In this document: positions 8,357-17,125 of the stretch, in pieces
How positions within the stretch are numbered: the stretch's first letter is position 1
How the letters are laid out: each line of letters opens with the position of its first letter
The notes under the pieces: model-generated
The model's database searches: none
What the model saw: only the letters and a program-made list of their open reading frames with translations
Told to the model about the DNA's origin: nothing
Made by a program: the position numbers and the translations under genes
NCBI GenBank assembly: GCA_964605655.1
Contig: CAZSDK010000002.1
Coordinates: forward strand, 124,001 to 188,000
Length of the DNA stretch: 64,000 nt
Reading direction: 5' to 3'
Source of the DNA: JAKLIX01 sp964605655
GTDB taxonomy: Bacteria > Bacteroidota > Bacteroidia > Bacteroidales > CAIXZF01

Positions 8357-9631
8357 ATGCGATACTACCTCACTCCCCTGTTACTTCTCGCCATCCTTTG
8401 GTCAGGCTCCGTACAGAAGGGAATGGCCCAGGAAGACCGACATCCTACTCCCTGTGCTACAGTGCTTTACAACCAGATACAGGAGGAACAGAACCCGCAG
8501 ATACGAATCAAGAGAGAGCTGTTCAGGAAGCAGATGGAGGAATACATCAGAACACATCCCCGTCCGCCGGGACCGGCAAAAGACATCGTCACCATACCCG
8601 TGGTCATCCATGTGGTGTGGAACACCCCGGAACAGAACATCTCCGACGACAAGGTGTGGTCGCAGTTCTTTATCCTTAACGACGACTACCGCAGGCACAA
8701 TGCTGACTCCGTGAATACCCCGCTGATGTTCAAGCCGGTGGCAGCCGACTGCGGCATAGAGTTCTGCCTGGCCCGCCGCACGCCCGACAGCCTTCCCACC
8801 AACGGCATCATCAGGAAGTACACCACCGAGACCCAGTTCGACCTCGACAACCGCGTGAAAAGCGACTATACCGGGGGAAGCAGCCCCTGGGACTGCAACA
8901 AGTACCTCAACATCTGGATCTGCAAGCTTGCCTCCAACTACCTGGGCTATTCCCAGTATCCGGGGGGTACCGACAGCACCGACGGGGTGGTCATCGACTA
9001 CGAATGCTATGGGAATGTGGAACCCCTGAACCCCAGCTACAACAAAGGCCGTACCTCCACCCATGAGATCGGCCACTGGATGGACCTCTACCATATCTGG
9101 GGCGATGACTTCGGCTCCTGCGCCGGCAGCGACTATGTGGACGATACCCCCAATGCCGCCGATGCCAACTATTTTTGCCCGAACCACCCCCATACCTCCG
9201 CCTGTAACAGCACCGGGGAGATGTTCCAGAACTATATGGACTATACCGACGATGTCTGCATGAACATCTTCACTTACGGCCAGCGCGACCGTATGCTGGC
9301 AGCCATCAACCTCTACCGGACGGGACTCCTGACCAGCGACGGCTGTGATTCCGTGGTCGGCATCGCCGACAGGGAAATTCCAGGCTTATTCTCTGTGTTC
9401 CCCAATCCTGCCTCTCAGTCGTTTACCCTCCAGATGCAGCTTAATAACAAGAAAGAGGTGAGTTACTGCCTGGTGGATCCCCTGGGAAATGGGGTCATCC
9501 AAAAGTCCCTCGGAAACCTGTCTGATTACCAGGGAGATATCGACATCTCCGGTTTGTCACCGGGTATCTATTACCTGAGAATACAAGCCGGCAAACAGAT
9601 CAGTGTTCACAAAGTGGTGGTGATCCATTAA
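8357..9631 (+). CDS. M43 (pappalysin-like) zinc metallopeptidase with T9SS type A tail
   Basis: A secreted metzincin of 424 residues. A signal peptide covers about 1-24. The zinc site HEIGHWMDLYH (residues 236-246) fits HExxHxxGxxH-type metzincins in spacing, although the usual Gly is replaced by Asp. The Met-turn is NYMDYTDD at about 292-299. IPVVIHVVWNT and the CNKYLNIWIC stretch are characteristic of the M43/ulilysin group. The sorting domain starts at FPNPASQSF (about residue 346). It is 35 bp behind the S1 gene, forming a tandem set of three exopeptidase-free, endopeptidase-type enzymes of three mechanistic classes. Confidence 0.92.
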   Translation: MRYYLTPLLLLAILWSGSVQKGMAQEDRHPTPCATVLYNQIQEEQNPQIRIKRELFRKQMEEYIRTHPRPPGPAKDIVTIPVVIHVVWNTPEQNISDDKVWSQFFILNDDYRRHNADSVNTPLMFKPVAADCGIEFCLARRTPDSLPTNGIIRKYTTETQFDLDNRVKSDYTGGSSPWDCNKYLNIWICKLASNYLGYSQYPGGTDSTDGVVIDYECYGNVEPLNPSYNKGRTSTHEIGHWMDLYHIWGDDFGSCAGSDYVDDTPNAADANYFCPNHPHTSACNSTGEMFQNYMDYTDDVCMNIFTYGQRDRMLAAINLYRTGLLTSDGCDSVVGIADREIPGLFSVFPNPASQSFTLQMQLNNKKEVSYCLVDPLGNGVIQKSLGNLSDYQGDIDISGLSPGIYYLRIQAGKQISVHKVVVIH

Positions 9632-9641
9632 AGAGAATGAC

Positions 9642-10736
9642 ATGTTGAAAGGATGGCCAATGACTCCCGAGCTGGGCGGGATAGCAGAGAAAGTACTGAA
9701 TCACGAACGTATCAGCCGGGAAGAAGGACTGGTCCTTTTTGAACAAGCCGACCTGGGACTGCTGGGGATGCTGGCGAACCAGGTGCGTACCACTAAAAAC
9801 GGCGACCGGACGTATTACATCCGCAATTTTCACATAGAGCCCACTAATATCTGCATCCACCACTGCCAGTTTTGTTCCTATTCCTCCAGGCATACCGGCC
9901 ATGCCTGGGATTTCACCGTGGACGAGATGGTGGAACAGGTGAGGGCCCTGGCTCCCGACATCAGGGAGGTTCACGTGGTGGGAGGGGTCCATCCTTCCCG
10001 GGATGTGTGGCATTATGCCGGCCTGCTGAAAAAGATCAAGGAGGTGAGGCCCGACATCTTCCTCAAAGCCTATTCTGCCATTGAACTCGACTACATGATC
10101 GTGCAAGCCGGCATGACCTATACCGAAGGACTTCGCCTGCTGAAGGACTCCGGTCTTAACGGCATCCCCGGCGGTGGGGCGGAGATCTTCGATGAGGAAT
10201 TGCGGATGAAGATCTGTCCTGACAAAACCACCACCGAAAACTGGCTGAAGATCCACCAGGCTGCCCATGAGCTGGGCATTTCCACCAATGCCACCATCTT
10301 ATACGGGCACCTGGAGACCTATACCCAGCGGCTCGACCACCTCGACCGGCTGAGACAGCTGCAGGACCGTACCATGGGGTTCAATACCTTTATCCCGCTG
10401 AAATACAAGAAGATGAACAATCCTATGGGAGACATTGGAGAGGTTTCCGTGATCGAAGACCTGAAGAACTTTGCCATCTCCCGCATCTTCCTCGACAACT
10501 TCACCCATATCAAAGCTTACTGGCCCATGCTTGGCAGAGAGTTATCGGCCCTGGCCCTGGAGTTTGGCGTTGATGATCTCGACGGCACCATCCAGGATTC
10601 CACCAAGATCTATTCCTTAGCCGGCGCAGAGGAGCAACATCCCACCCTCACCGCAGAGGAGATGCAGAAGCTGATCCGCAGTGCCGGCAAGGTTCCCGTG
10701 GAGAGAGATGGATGGTATGGGGAGGTGGAAAACTAA
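9642..10736 (+). CDS. mqnE: Aminofutalosine synthase MqnE (radical SAM)
   Basis: This enzyme adds an adenosyl radical to the chorismate-derived enolpyruvyl benzoate to form 6-amino-6-deoxyfutalosine, an early futalosine-pathway step. The radical SAM cluster motif is C71-x3-C75-x2-C78 (CIHHCQFC). I choose MqnE over the sister enzyme MqnC because of IPGGGAEIFDEELRMKICPDK and STNATILYGHLET; MqnC usually has a TTATMMFGH-type sequence here. Length (364) is normal. A second in-frame ATG lies at 9660. It is only 10 bp behind the M43 peptidase gene and may be co-transcribed with it, separated from mqnD/mqnB by about 7 kb of transport and peptidase genes. Confidence 0.9.
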   Translation: MLKGWPMTPELGGIAEKVLNHERISREEGLVLFEQADLGLLGMLANQVRTTKNGDRTYYIRNFHIEPTNICIHHCQFCSYSSRHTGHAWDFTVDEMVEQVRALAPDIREVHVVGGVHPSRDVWHYAGLLKKIKEVRPDIFLKAYSAIELDYMIVQAGMTYTEGLRLLKDSGLNGIPGGGAEIFDEELRMKICPDKTTTENWLKIHQAAHELGISTNATILYGHLETYTQRLDHLDRLRQLQDRTMGFNTFIPLKYKKMNNPMGDIGEVSVIEDLKNFAISRIFLDNFTHIKAYWPMLGRELSALALEFGVDDLDGTIQDSTKIYSLAGAEEQHPTLTAEEMQKLIRSAGKVPVERDGWYGEVEN

Positions 10737-10764
10737 AAAAGGCACCCCCTTGCGAAGATGCCTT
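10735..10764 (-). terminator. Probable rho-independent terminator after the ompH pair
   Basis: AAGGCA (10739-10744) and TGCCTT (10759-10764) form a 6-bp stem. Read on the minus strand, the stem is followed by a T6 run, so it would end the ompH transcript. It lies between convergent genes. Confidence 0.5.
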
Positions 10765-10785
10765 CCTGTCTGGAAAATATCGTAA

Positions 10786-11313
10786 CTATTTCAATCCCAG
10801 TTTCTTCTTGACCAGTGGGGTGACATCTTCTCCATTTTCGAAGGAGAGGACTACGCCCATTCCTTCTGAAGTATTCAGGATATAGGTGTAACCGTTTTCC
10901 TTGGCCACATCTTTCACGGCCTGGTGGGCTTTGTCGATGATGGGCTGGGTCAGCTCCGTCTCCTTGTTCTGCATGCTTTCGTTGGCTGATGAATTAAAGG
11001 CCTGGATGCGGTCTCTCAGGTCGAGGATCTCTTTTTCCTTGGTCTTCTTGATAGGATCGGTATCCGGCAAATTGACAGCCGTCGACTGGTAATCATTGAC
11101 TTTACTGTCATATTCATTTTGCATGGTCTCCAGCTGTCCTTTTAAGGTCTTGGCATAATCCTGGAGTTTGGTCTGTGCGGAATCCATGCCGGGCATCTTC
11201 AGCAGCAGGGCGTTGAAATCGACATGACCCAGCTTCTGGGCTTTCTGGGCGTGCAGCCCGGTACATCCCAATACCAACATTGCTGCGAATAATAACTTAA
11301 CAAGTTTCTGCAT
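10786..11313 (-). CDS. OmpH/Skp family periplasmic chaperone (second copy)
   Basis: Predicted periplasmic holdase that carries unfolded outer-membrane proteins to BamA. I place the start at the ATG at 11313 (175 residues), because it opens with a normal signal peptide (MQKLVKLLFAAMLVLGC) and upstream codons would add a hydrophilic extension. The mature part has the Skp pattern: AQKLGHVDFNALL beta start, a long charged coiled-coil (about residues 45-130) and a C-terminal YTYILNTSEGMGVVLSF strand. The Cys at the end of the hydrophobic segment (LGCTG) could be a lipobox, so a lipoprotein form is possible. It is the last gene of the uppS-bamA-ompH-ompH run. Confidence 0.88.
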   Translation of the reverse strand: MQKLVKLLFAAMLVLGCTGLHAQKAQKLGHVDFNALLLKMPGMDSAQTKLQDYAKTLKGQLETMQNEYDSKVNDYQSTAVNLPDTDPIKKTKEKEILDLRDRIQAFNSSANESMQNKETELTQPIIDKAHQAVKDVAKENGYTYILNTSEGMGVVLSFENGEDVTPLVKKKLGLK

Positions 11314-11378
11314 GTTCTCTTTCTTTAAATGGGGCACAAAGATACAAATTCCGGGCATTCTTCCAAATACAGTCAGAA

Positions 11379-11909
11379 CTATTTGTCTTTTAGCTTGGTA
11401 ACGCCGGTGATGTTGTTCAGGACCTCATCGCTGATATCCAGCTTGGGATCGGCGTACAGTATGCTGATGCTGCCGCTTTTGTCGAAAACAAAAGCATAGT
11501 TCTTCTTCTGGGCCATCTCCTCAATGGCGTTGTAGACCTTATCCTGTATGGGTTTTACCAGCTCCTGGCGCTTTTTAAAGAGATCTCCGTCCTTGCCAAA
11601 CCTTTTCTTCTGCAGGTCCTTGGCATCTTTTTCCTTCTTCACGATCTCTTCTTCTTTCTGTTTCTTTATTTCATCAGGAAGAAGCACCGACTCGGCCTGG
11701 AAACTCTTATACAGCGCGTCGATCTCGGCGAACTTCTGTTCCACCTCTTTCTGCCACTGAACGGAGAGCTCATTCAACTGTTCCTGTGCATTCTTATATT
11801 CCTGGATCTGGTCCAGCATATACTGGGTATCTACATAGGCGTATTTCTGTGCTGATACACTGCCTGCAAAAGCGACGACACAGAAAAGGGTGATCAATAG
11901 GTTTTTCAT
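11379..11909 (-). CDS. OmpH/Skp family periplasmic chaperone (first copy)
   Basis: A 176-residue Skp-like protein: signal peptide at 1-20, a YAYVDTQYMLDQI beta start, a charged coiled-coil from about 35 to 130 (EIKKQKEEEIVKKEKDAKD) and a terminal NYAFVFDKSGSISILY strand. It lies 60 bp after bamA and 65 bp before a second ompH gene. Two tandem skp-like genes behind bamA are common in Bacteroidota. Expected role: keep outer-membrane barrels unfolded in the periplasm. Confidence 0.9.
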   Translation of the reverse strand: MKNLLITLFCVVAFAGSVSAQKYAYVDTQYMLDQIQEYKNAQEQLNELSVQWQKEVEQKFAEIDALYKSFQAESVLLPDEIKKQKEEEIVKKEKDAKDLQKKRFGKDGDLFKKRQELVKPIQDKVYNAIEEMAQKKNYAFVFDKSGSISILYADPKLDISDEVLNNITGVTKLKDK

Positions 11910-11969
11910 ATTTCTGACAATTATTGTTCTTTCAGTTTCTTATACAAAAATGTTGCCAAAGAGGCCGGA

Positions 11970-14588
11970 TCAGTCAATGGATTGGTTGATGGAGAAATGG
12001 AACTGTCCGCCGCTGGCTCCCGGAGCCCCGGATATCTTATCAAATCCATAACCCCAGTCGAGTCCGAGGGTACCGAACATGGGCAACCAAACCCGGATAC
12101 CCAGACCTGCCGACCGCTTCACATTGAACGGATTGAACTCTTTAAACCCTTCCCAGCAGTTACCCGCCTCCATAAAAGCCATACCATAGATGGTGGAATT
12201 GGGGTTGAGGGAGATGGGATAACGCAGTTCCAGGGTATATTTCGAATAGATGGTGCCTCCGGCAGTGTTGCTCCTGGCATAGCCCGGTGTCAGCGACTCA
12301 TTGGTGTAGCCTCTCATCCCCACGATCTCACGGCCATCCAGCGAGTTCATCCCGGAAAGTCCGTCGCCTCCCAGGTAGAACCTCTCAAAGGGAGTTACTC
12401 CGAGCTGATGATTGTAAGCCCCCAGGAATCCATACTTCACCCTGGAGAACAAGACAAAGTTACCCTTCAGCTTGGTGTACCAGGAAGCGAAAAATTTCCA
12501 CTTGTGAAACTCTATCAGCCGGTATTTCTCCTGGTCATCGAGGGTGCTGTAATCTTTGTCACTAAACAGGGAAAAAGGCGGGGTCGCCTGCAACGACAAG
12601 GTCAGTTCTGATCCCTGCCTCGGGAAAAGGGGTGCATCCACCGAGTTCCTCGACACGCTGAGGCCGTAACTGATGTTGTTGGAGTACCCGTCCTTGTACG
12701 CAAAAATATTGGCGTAGTTGAACAGGTCATACCGCTGCAGGGTGATGCTGTGGTAGATGGAAAAATAGTCATCGGGCCATTCCAGCTTTTTCCCCAGTCC
12801 GATGACGATACCGTTGATGACAAAAGCACTCCGGTTGGTATCGGATTTTTGTTTGCCGTTGGAGTACATACTGTGGAAGTACGTGACGCTGAGGGCATTG
12901 GGCTTCTTGCCTCCCAGCCAGGGCTCGGTGAAAGACACATTATAATTCAGGTACCCTGAACCATACGACTGCAAGCGGACGCTGAACTTCTGACCATCGC
13001 CGGAAGGGACAGGGGTCCAGGCGCTGCGGTTGAAGAAGTTCCGGAGCGAAAAGTTGTTGAACGACAACCCCAGGCTGCCCACCACCCTGGAATAACCCCA
13101 TCCGCCCGAAAGCTCGATCTGGTCGGATGATGTCTCTTCCACCTGGTATTCAATATCCACGGTACCGTCGGCAGGATTAGGCCGGGGCACAGGGTTGATC
13201 TTTTCAGGGTCGAAGTACCGAAGCTGGGCCAGTTCGCGGGTGGTACGAATGATGTCGGAACGGCTGAAAAGCTGGCCGGGACGGGTGCGGAGCTCCCTGT
13301 AGATCACATGGTCGTTGGTCTTGCTGTTCCCCTTCACGATCACTTTGTTGATCCTGGCCTGGCTCCCCTCACGGATCCGGATCTCGATGTCGATGGAATC
13401 ATGCTCCACATTGATTTCGACAGGCTCCACATTAAAGAAAAGGTAGCCATCGTCGAGATACAAAGAACTGATATCCAGCCCCTCCTGGTTAAATGACAGA
13501 TTTGATTCCAGCAATTTCTGATTGTAAACGTCTCCCTTCTTTATTTTCAGAATGTTTCTGAGTAACTCGGTGGGATACTTGGTGTTCCCGACAAAGGAGA
13601 TGTTCCTGAAATAATATTTCCTGCCCTCATTGAGGAAAAGCTCTATGTTGACAGAGCGGTTATCTACCTTATAAATGGTATCCCTCTCAAGAATAAAGTC
13701 CCTGTATCCCAGCTCATTATATTTCTCGATGAGTTTCTGTTTGTCGCCATCATAATCATCCCTGATAAAACGGGATGCCTTGAACAGGCGCAGTTTCATC
13801 TTGGCATGAAGGGCGGTGAGAAAGTCATTCTTCACGGTCTTCCAGTCATGATGAACAAAAGGACCAGGAGCCTTATTTATTAGAGAATCAATCACATCGA
13901 AAGGATCAAACACCCACCTTTCCTTGGTTTCTTTGAGGGTGTTCCTGACTTTCTGGTCAGAAAGGTTTTGGTTGCCATGGACCAGTATCCTGTTGATTTT
14001 CACCCTGCTGTGCTTATTGATGGCAATGGTAAGGATCACATTGTTGGCACGGGCGGTATCTCTTTTCTGGATGACTTCGACCTCGGTGTTCAGGAAGCCC
14101 TTCTTCACGAAATAGCGGGTGATGGTATTCCTGGTACGGATGATCATGTTGTCGGTGATCACGTCGCCTGCCATCAGTTTGATCTCATCCCTGAGGTTGT
14201 CGGCTTCACCTTTCCTCACACCGGTGAAGGTGAATTTCGACAGCCTGGGTCTTTCGGTGAGAGAGATGTTCAGGAAGGCTACATCGCCCTGAACTTTGGT
14301 GAGGGAGATGGCGATATTCTCAAACAGGCCCTGGTCCCAGAGGTTTTTAACGGCCTTGGTGATGTTCTCACCCGGTATGTTCACATGATCGCCGACGACC
14401 AGGCCGGTGAGAGAGATGAGCACATTCTGGTCGAGATATTGGGCACCGGTCACGGTGATACCGCCGATCTCGTATGATTTCGGGGTCGTATAGTCTACTT
14501 CGGGTTCTACGCCGACGCTGACCTGGGCAGGGAGACTCAGGGTACAACCAATGATAAGGAGGAGGAAGGAGAGGATTCGGATCTGCAT
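11970..14588 (-). CDS. bamA: Outer membrane protein assembly factor BamA
   Basis: The Omp85-family core of the machine that folds barrel proteins into the outer membrane. From the ATG at 14588 the protein has 872 residues: signal peptide (MQIRILSFLLLIIGCTLSLP), about five POTRA domains (for example YEIGGITVTGAQYLDQNVL, RVKINRILVHGNQNLS, ARINKVIVKGNSKTND), then a 16-strand-type barrel. The conserved barrel segment LYPISLNPNSTIYGMAFMEAG and GLDWGYGFD lie near the end. A start at 14615 is also open but would overlap uppS and put a polar stretch before the signal peptide. It sits 4 bp behind uppS. Confidence 0.93.
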   Translation of the reverse strand: MQIRILSFLLLIIGCTLSLPAQVSVGVEPEVDYTTPKSYEIGGITVTGAQYLDQNVLISLTGLVVGDHVNIPGENITKAVKNLWDQGLFENIAISLTKVQGDVAFLNISLTERPRLSKFTFTGVRKGEADNLRDEIKLMAGDVITDNMIIRTRNTITRYFVKKGFLNTEVEVIQKRDTARANNVILTIAINKHSRVKINRILVHGNQNLSDQKVRNTLKETKERWVFDPFDVIDSLINKAPGPFVHHDWKTVKNDFLTALHAKMKLRLFKASRFIRDDYDGDKQKLIEKYNELGYRDFILERDTIYKVDNRSVNIELFLNEGRKYYFRNISFVGNTKYPTELLRNILKIKKGDVYNQKLLESNLSFNQEGLDISSLYLDDGYLFFNVEPVEINVEHDSIDIEIRIREGSQARINKVIVKGNSKTNDHVIYRELRTRPGQLFSRSDIIRTTRELAQLRYFDPEKINPVPRPNPADGTVDIEYQVEETSSDQIELSGGWGYSRVVGSLGLSFNNFSLRNFFNRSAWTPVPSGDGQKFSVRLQSYGSGYLNYNVSFTEPWLGGKKPNALSVTYFHSMYSNGKQKSDTNRSAFVINGIVIGLGKKLEWPDDYFSIYHSITLQRYDLFNYANIFAYKDGYSNNISYGLSVSRNSVDAPLFPRQGSELTLSLQATPPFSLFSDKDYSTLDDQEKYRLIEFHKWKFFASWYTKLKGNFVLFSRVKYGFLGAYNHQLGVTPFERFYLGGDGLSGMNSLDGREIVGMRGYTNESLTPGYARSNTAGGTIYSKYTLELRYPISLNPNSTIYGMAFMEAGNCWEGFKEFNPFNVKRSAGLGIRVWLPMFGTLGLDWGYGFDKISGAPGASGGQFHFSINQSID

Positions 14589-14592
14589 CGTG

Positions 14593-15339
14593 TCAGAGGA
14601 GGTTGATTTGTTCACTGGTCATGCCGAATCTCCTTTCCCTGTTCTGGAAGTTGATGATGGCTTCGTAGAGGTGTTCTTTGGAAAAGTCGGGCCACAGCAC
14701 CGGCGTATAATACAGTTCCGTGTAGGCGATCTCCCAAAGGAGGAAATTGCTGATCCTGTATTCTCCGCTGGTACGGATCAACAGTTCGGGATCAGGAACG
14801 TTATGAGTTGACAGGCTGAGACTGATCTTGTTCTGATCGATGTCTTCAGGGTCCAGCTTCCCATCCCGGACTTGCCGGGCCAGTTTCCTGGCAGCTTCGG
14901 TGATATCCCAGCGGGCGCTGTAGCTCAGGGCAAGGATGAGGTTGAGACGCTTGTTGTTCCGGGTTTCTTCCATGGCAACCATCAGCTCCTGGTAACATTC
15001 AGGGGTGAGATGTTTTAAGTCACCGATGGCGGTGAGCCTGATATTATTTTCCTGGAGGGTGGAAAATTCTGTATGTATGGTGCTTACCAGCAACGACATC
15101 AAGGCACTGATCTCCGGCTGCGGACGATTCCAGTTCTCGGTGGAGAAGGCATAGAGGGTCAGGTATTCCACCCCGAGCTCGGTACAGGCTTCGGTGACCT
15201 GCCTGACAGACTTCACCCCGTGTTCATGGCCAAAGATGCGATGCTGCCCATGTTGATGGGCCCAACGGCCATTCCCGTCCATGATGATGGCAATGTGTTT
15301 GGGAAGACAGCTTAGGTCGATCTGGTCCTTCAAGCTCAT
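14593..15339 (-). CDS. uppS: Isoprenyl transferase (undecaprenyl diphosphate synthase) UppS
   Basis: A cis-prenyltransferase that builds the C55 carrier lipid for peptidoglycan and O-antigen. In the 248 residues, the catalytic Asp21 lies in IIMDGNGRWA; LTLYAFSTENWNRP and the terminal RTSGEYRISNFLLWEIAYTE segment are family hallmarks. A TAnnTTTG box 20 bp upstream suggests it leads a transcript running through bamA and the ompH pair. Confidence 0.95.
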   Translation of the reverse strand: MSLKDQIDLSCLPKHIAIIMDGNGRWAHQHGQHRIFGHEHGVKSVRQVTEACTELGVEYLTLYAFSTENWNRPQPEISALMSLLVSTIHTEFSTLQENNIRLTAIGDLKHLTPECYQELMVAMEETRNNKRLNLILALSYSARWDITEAARKLARQVRDGKLDPEDIDQNKISLSLSTHNVPDPELLIRTSGEYRISNFLLWEIAYTELYYTPVLWPDFSKEHLYEAIINFQNRERRFGMTSEQINLL

Positions 15340-15345
15340 AGGGGG

Positions 15346-15367
15346 CCCTTTAAAGGGTGCAAAAGTA
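15346..15367 (-). promoter_or_regulatory. -7 box (TACTTTTG) and CCCTTTAAAGGG palindrome before uppS
   Basis: CAAAAGTA at 15360-15367 reads TACTTTTG on the minus strand, 20 bp upstream of uppS. Immediately downstream of it, in the expected transcript start region, lies a perfect 12-bp palindrome (15346-15357). Confidence 0.5.
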
Positions 15368-15372
15368 CATAT

Positions 15373-16248
15373 TTATTTCACTTGATCGAGCAGGAAGAAC
15401 TCATCATACTTGTGTGATTTCTGAAAATCCCTGCAACCTTTGTCTTTTCCGCTGATAATTTTTATGGTAAAGGTTGCACCAATGAAAGAATACCAGTCCT
15501 TGGTATTTTCATTGCCTCTTTGCATATCGGCTTCGATGGGTTGTTCACCGGGCAGATCCAGGGAGCGGTTCGACAGCAGTGCAGCCATCGTTCCGTTCTC
15601 GGAGGCCAGCCTGATGGGATCAGGATAGGTCTTGCTCACATCATCCAGGTAGTCGGTAAAGGTTTTTCTCATACTCCATTCCAGCCCAAAACACACCAGT
15701 TTGCTCATGCTGATCTTCATACCAACGCCAAAAGGGAAGCCCAATTGCGTGAGGGCATAAGATTTTCGGCCCGGGTATGCCATGGTCCCCTGCCCTTCGG
15801 TCCCGAGAGGCTGCAGCTCGAACCATTCTCCTTCATACTTTGCTTTAGGATTGAAACTGAAAATATTGAGTCCGGCAAAAATATAGGGAGAGAAACTGTA
15901 CTTCCTGCTACCGGTATAATAGGGAAAGAAATTGAGTTCCAGCTGTCCGGAGAAATCGGTAACATGGGACTGAAAACTGAGGTTCCTCTGTTTATTCCAC
16001 CCCACTGCAGAAGCATCGTCGCCGGAGATGGTACCATAGATGGCGCTAAGTTTCAATGCCCACCGAAGGCTCATGTTATATCTGTATACCAGTCCGAAGG
16101 CAGGGTGGGTATTGCCGAAATGCTTGTTGGGATTCAGGTCGCCAAGATAATAGGCGCTGCCGGCAAAGATACCCACCTCGGTACGCTGGGCGTGTAAAAT
16201 GACTGGAAACACCAGAAGCATGAGGGCAAGCCCCAGGGTTTTTCGCAT
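15373..16248 (-). CDS. DUF6089 (PorG-like) outer-membrane beta-barrel, copy 3 of a tandem triplet
   Basis: A 291-residue protein with signal peptide (ATG at 16248; the upstream TTG adds little) and an amphipathic-strand pattern typical of a small barrel. It shares with the next two genes the segments RKTFTDYLDDVS, TEGQG and a C-terminal RGNxxxxDWYSF-like strand. In Porphyromonas gingivalis a protein I recall as PorG, a T9SS accessory barrel, is encoded directly before uppS and bamA, which matches this position. Function here is inferred from family and location only. It ends 33 bp before uppS. Confidence 0.82.
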   Translation of the reverse strand: MRKTLGLALMLLVFPVILHAQRTEVGIFAGSAYYLGDLNPNKHFGNTHPAFGLVYRYNMSLRWALKLSAIYGTISGDDASAVGWNKQRNLSFQSHVTDFSGQLELNFFPYYTGSRKYSFSPYIFAGLNIFSFNPKAKYEGEWFELQPLGTEGQGTMAYPGRKSYALTQLGFPFGVGMKISMSKLVCFGLEWSMRKTFTDYLDDVSKTYPDPIRLASENGTMAALLSNRSLDLPGEQPIEADMQRGNENTKDWYSFIGATFTIKIISGKDKGCRDFQKSHKYDEFFLLDQVK

Positions 16249-16267
16249 GAATATCAAGATATTGTGT

Positions 16268-17119
16268 TCAGATTCTGAAAGATTTCTTCTTTTTCTTCTT
16301 TGAAAAATCGTACTGCAAAGTTACAAAAGCAAACATATATGCATCCTTATTTTTCGGATTTCCACGAGCCATGGCAGGAGACGTGGTGGTGAGCCCGGGG
16401 TTTTGCGAAGGATCAGCAAAATAGGCCGCCACAGGTCCTTTGGCCGATTCCAGCACCGTGGTATTAACGTAAGAAAGGCTCACATCATCTAGATAGTCGG
16501 TAAAAGTTTTCCGGAATCCGAGTTCAAACCCGATGTAATAAGGACCATTGAGAGTCCATTTCCCTCCCACTCCCACAGGAATGACAGGTGTCACCAACGG
16601 ATAGGGCGGATCGCGGGTGACAAACACCCCCTGCCCTTCCGTACTCAGCTTCTGGAGGGAATACCACTTTCCGTCGAGGTACTTAGCCCTGGGATTGAAG
16701 TGACACTGTCCTATCCCGATAAAAAAATAGGAGGTCAATGGAAAATGGTAGGCGTAATAGGTCTTCTTTCCATATTTGAGGCTGTAGTTCTTATATCCGG
16801 ATTTAGGTTTGGTGATATAGAACTCTAGCTGTGCTGAATATTCAAACAGGTAGGACCTGAAGCTGAGGTTGCTGGAGGGATTTTCATGGTCCCAGGACCC
16901 AGCCCGGGCATATAAGAGGTTGATTCTGCAGGAGACAGGGTAGGAGAAGTTGTACCTGCCGTAAAAACCGGTGCCGGGCCGTATGCCTGTCTCATAGAAC
17001 CTTCCCAGGTCTCCGTGATACAGGGTCACCCCTGCCATGTAACCGACCTCGAAAGGACGCTGTGCCTTCGCAAGGCAGAAAACCAGAATGAACGGCAATA
17101 TAAACAGGATCTTCTTCAT
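16268..17119 (-). CDS. DUF6089 (PorG-like) outer-membrane beta-barrel, copy 2 of a tandem triplet
   Basis: A 283-residue paralog with signal peptide (FILPFILVFCLAKAQ) and the opening RPFEVGYMAGVTLYHGDLG strand. It shares GFRKTFTDYLDDVSLSY, STEGQG and RGNPKNKDAYMFAFV with its neighbours. The C-terminus is a lysine run (KKKKKK) after the last strand. It starts 6 bp after the stop of copy 1, so the two are almost certainly co-transcribed. Expected location: outer membrane, monomeric barrel facing the periplasm; possible T9SS accessory part. Confidence 0.82.
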   Translation of the reverse strand: MKKILFILPFILVFCLAKAQRPFEVGYMAGVTLYHGDLGRFYETGIRPGTGFYGRYNFSYPVSCRINLLYARAGSWDHENPSSNLSFRSYLFEYSAQLEFYITKPKSGYKNYSLKYGKKTYYAYHFPLTSYFFIGIGQCHFNPRAKYLDGKWYSLQKLSTEGQGVFVTRDPPYPLVTPVIPVGVGGKWTLNGPYYIGFELGFRKTFTDYLDDVSLSYVNTTVLESAKGPVAAYFADPSQNPGLTTTSPAMARGNPKNKDAYMFAFVTLQYDFSKKKKKKSFRI

Positions 17120-17125
17120 GCTGCC

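Noticed and set aside
8402..9193. 263-residue minus-strand open frame inside the M43 peptidase gene
   Set aside because: Antisense shadow; low-complexity Val/Gly/Ala-rich sequence without any recognisable motif.
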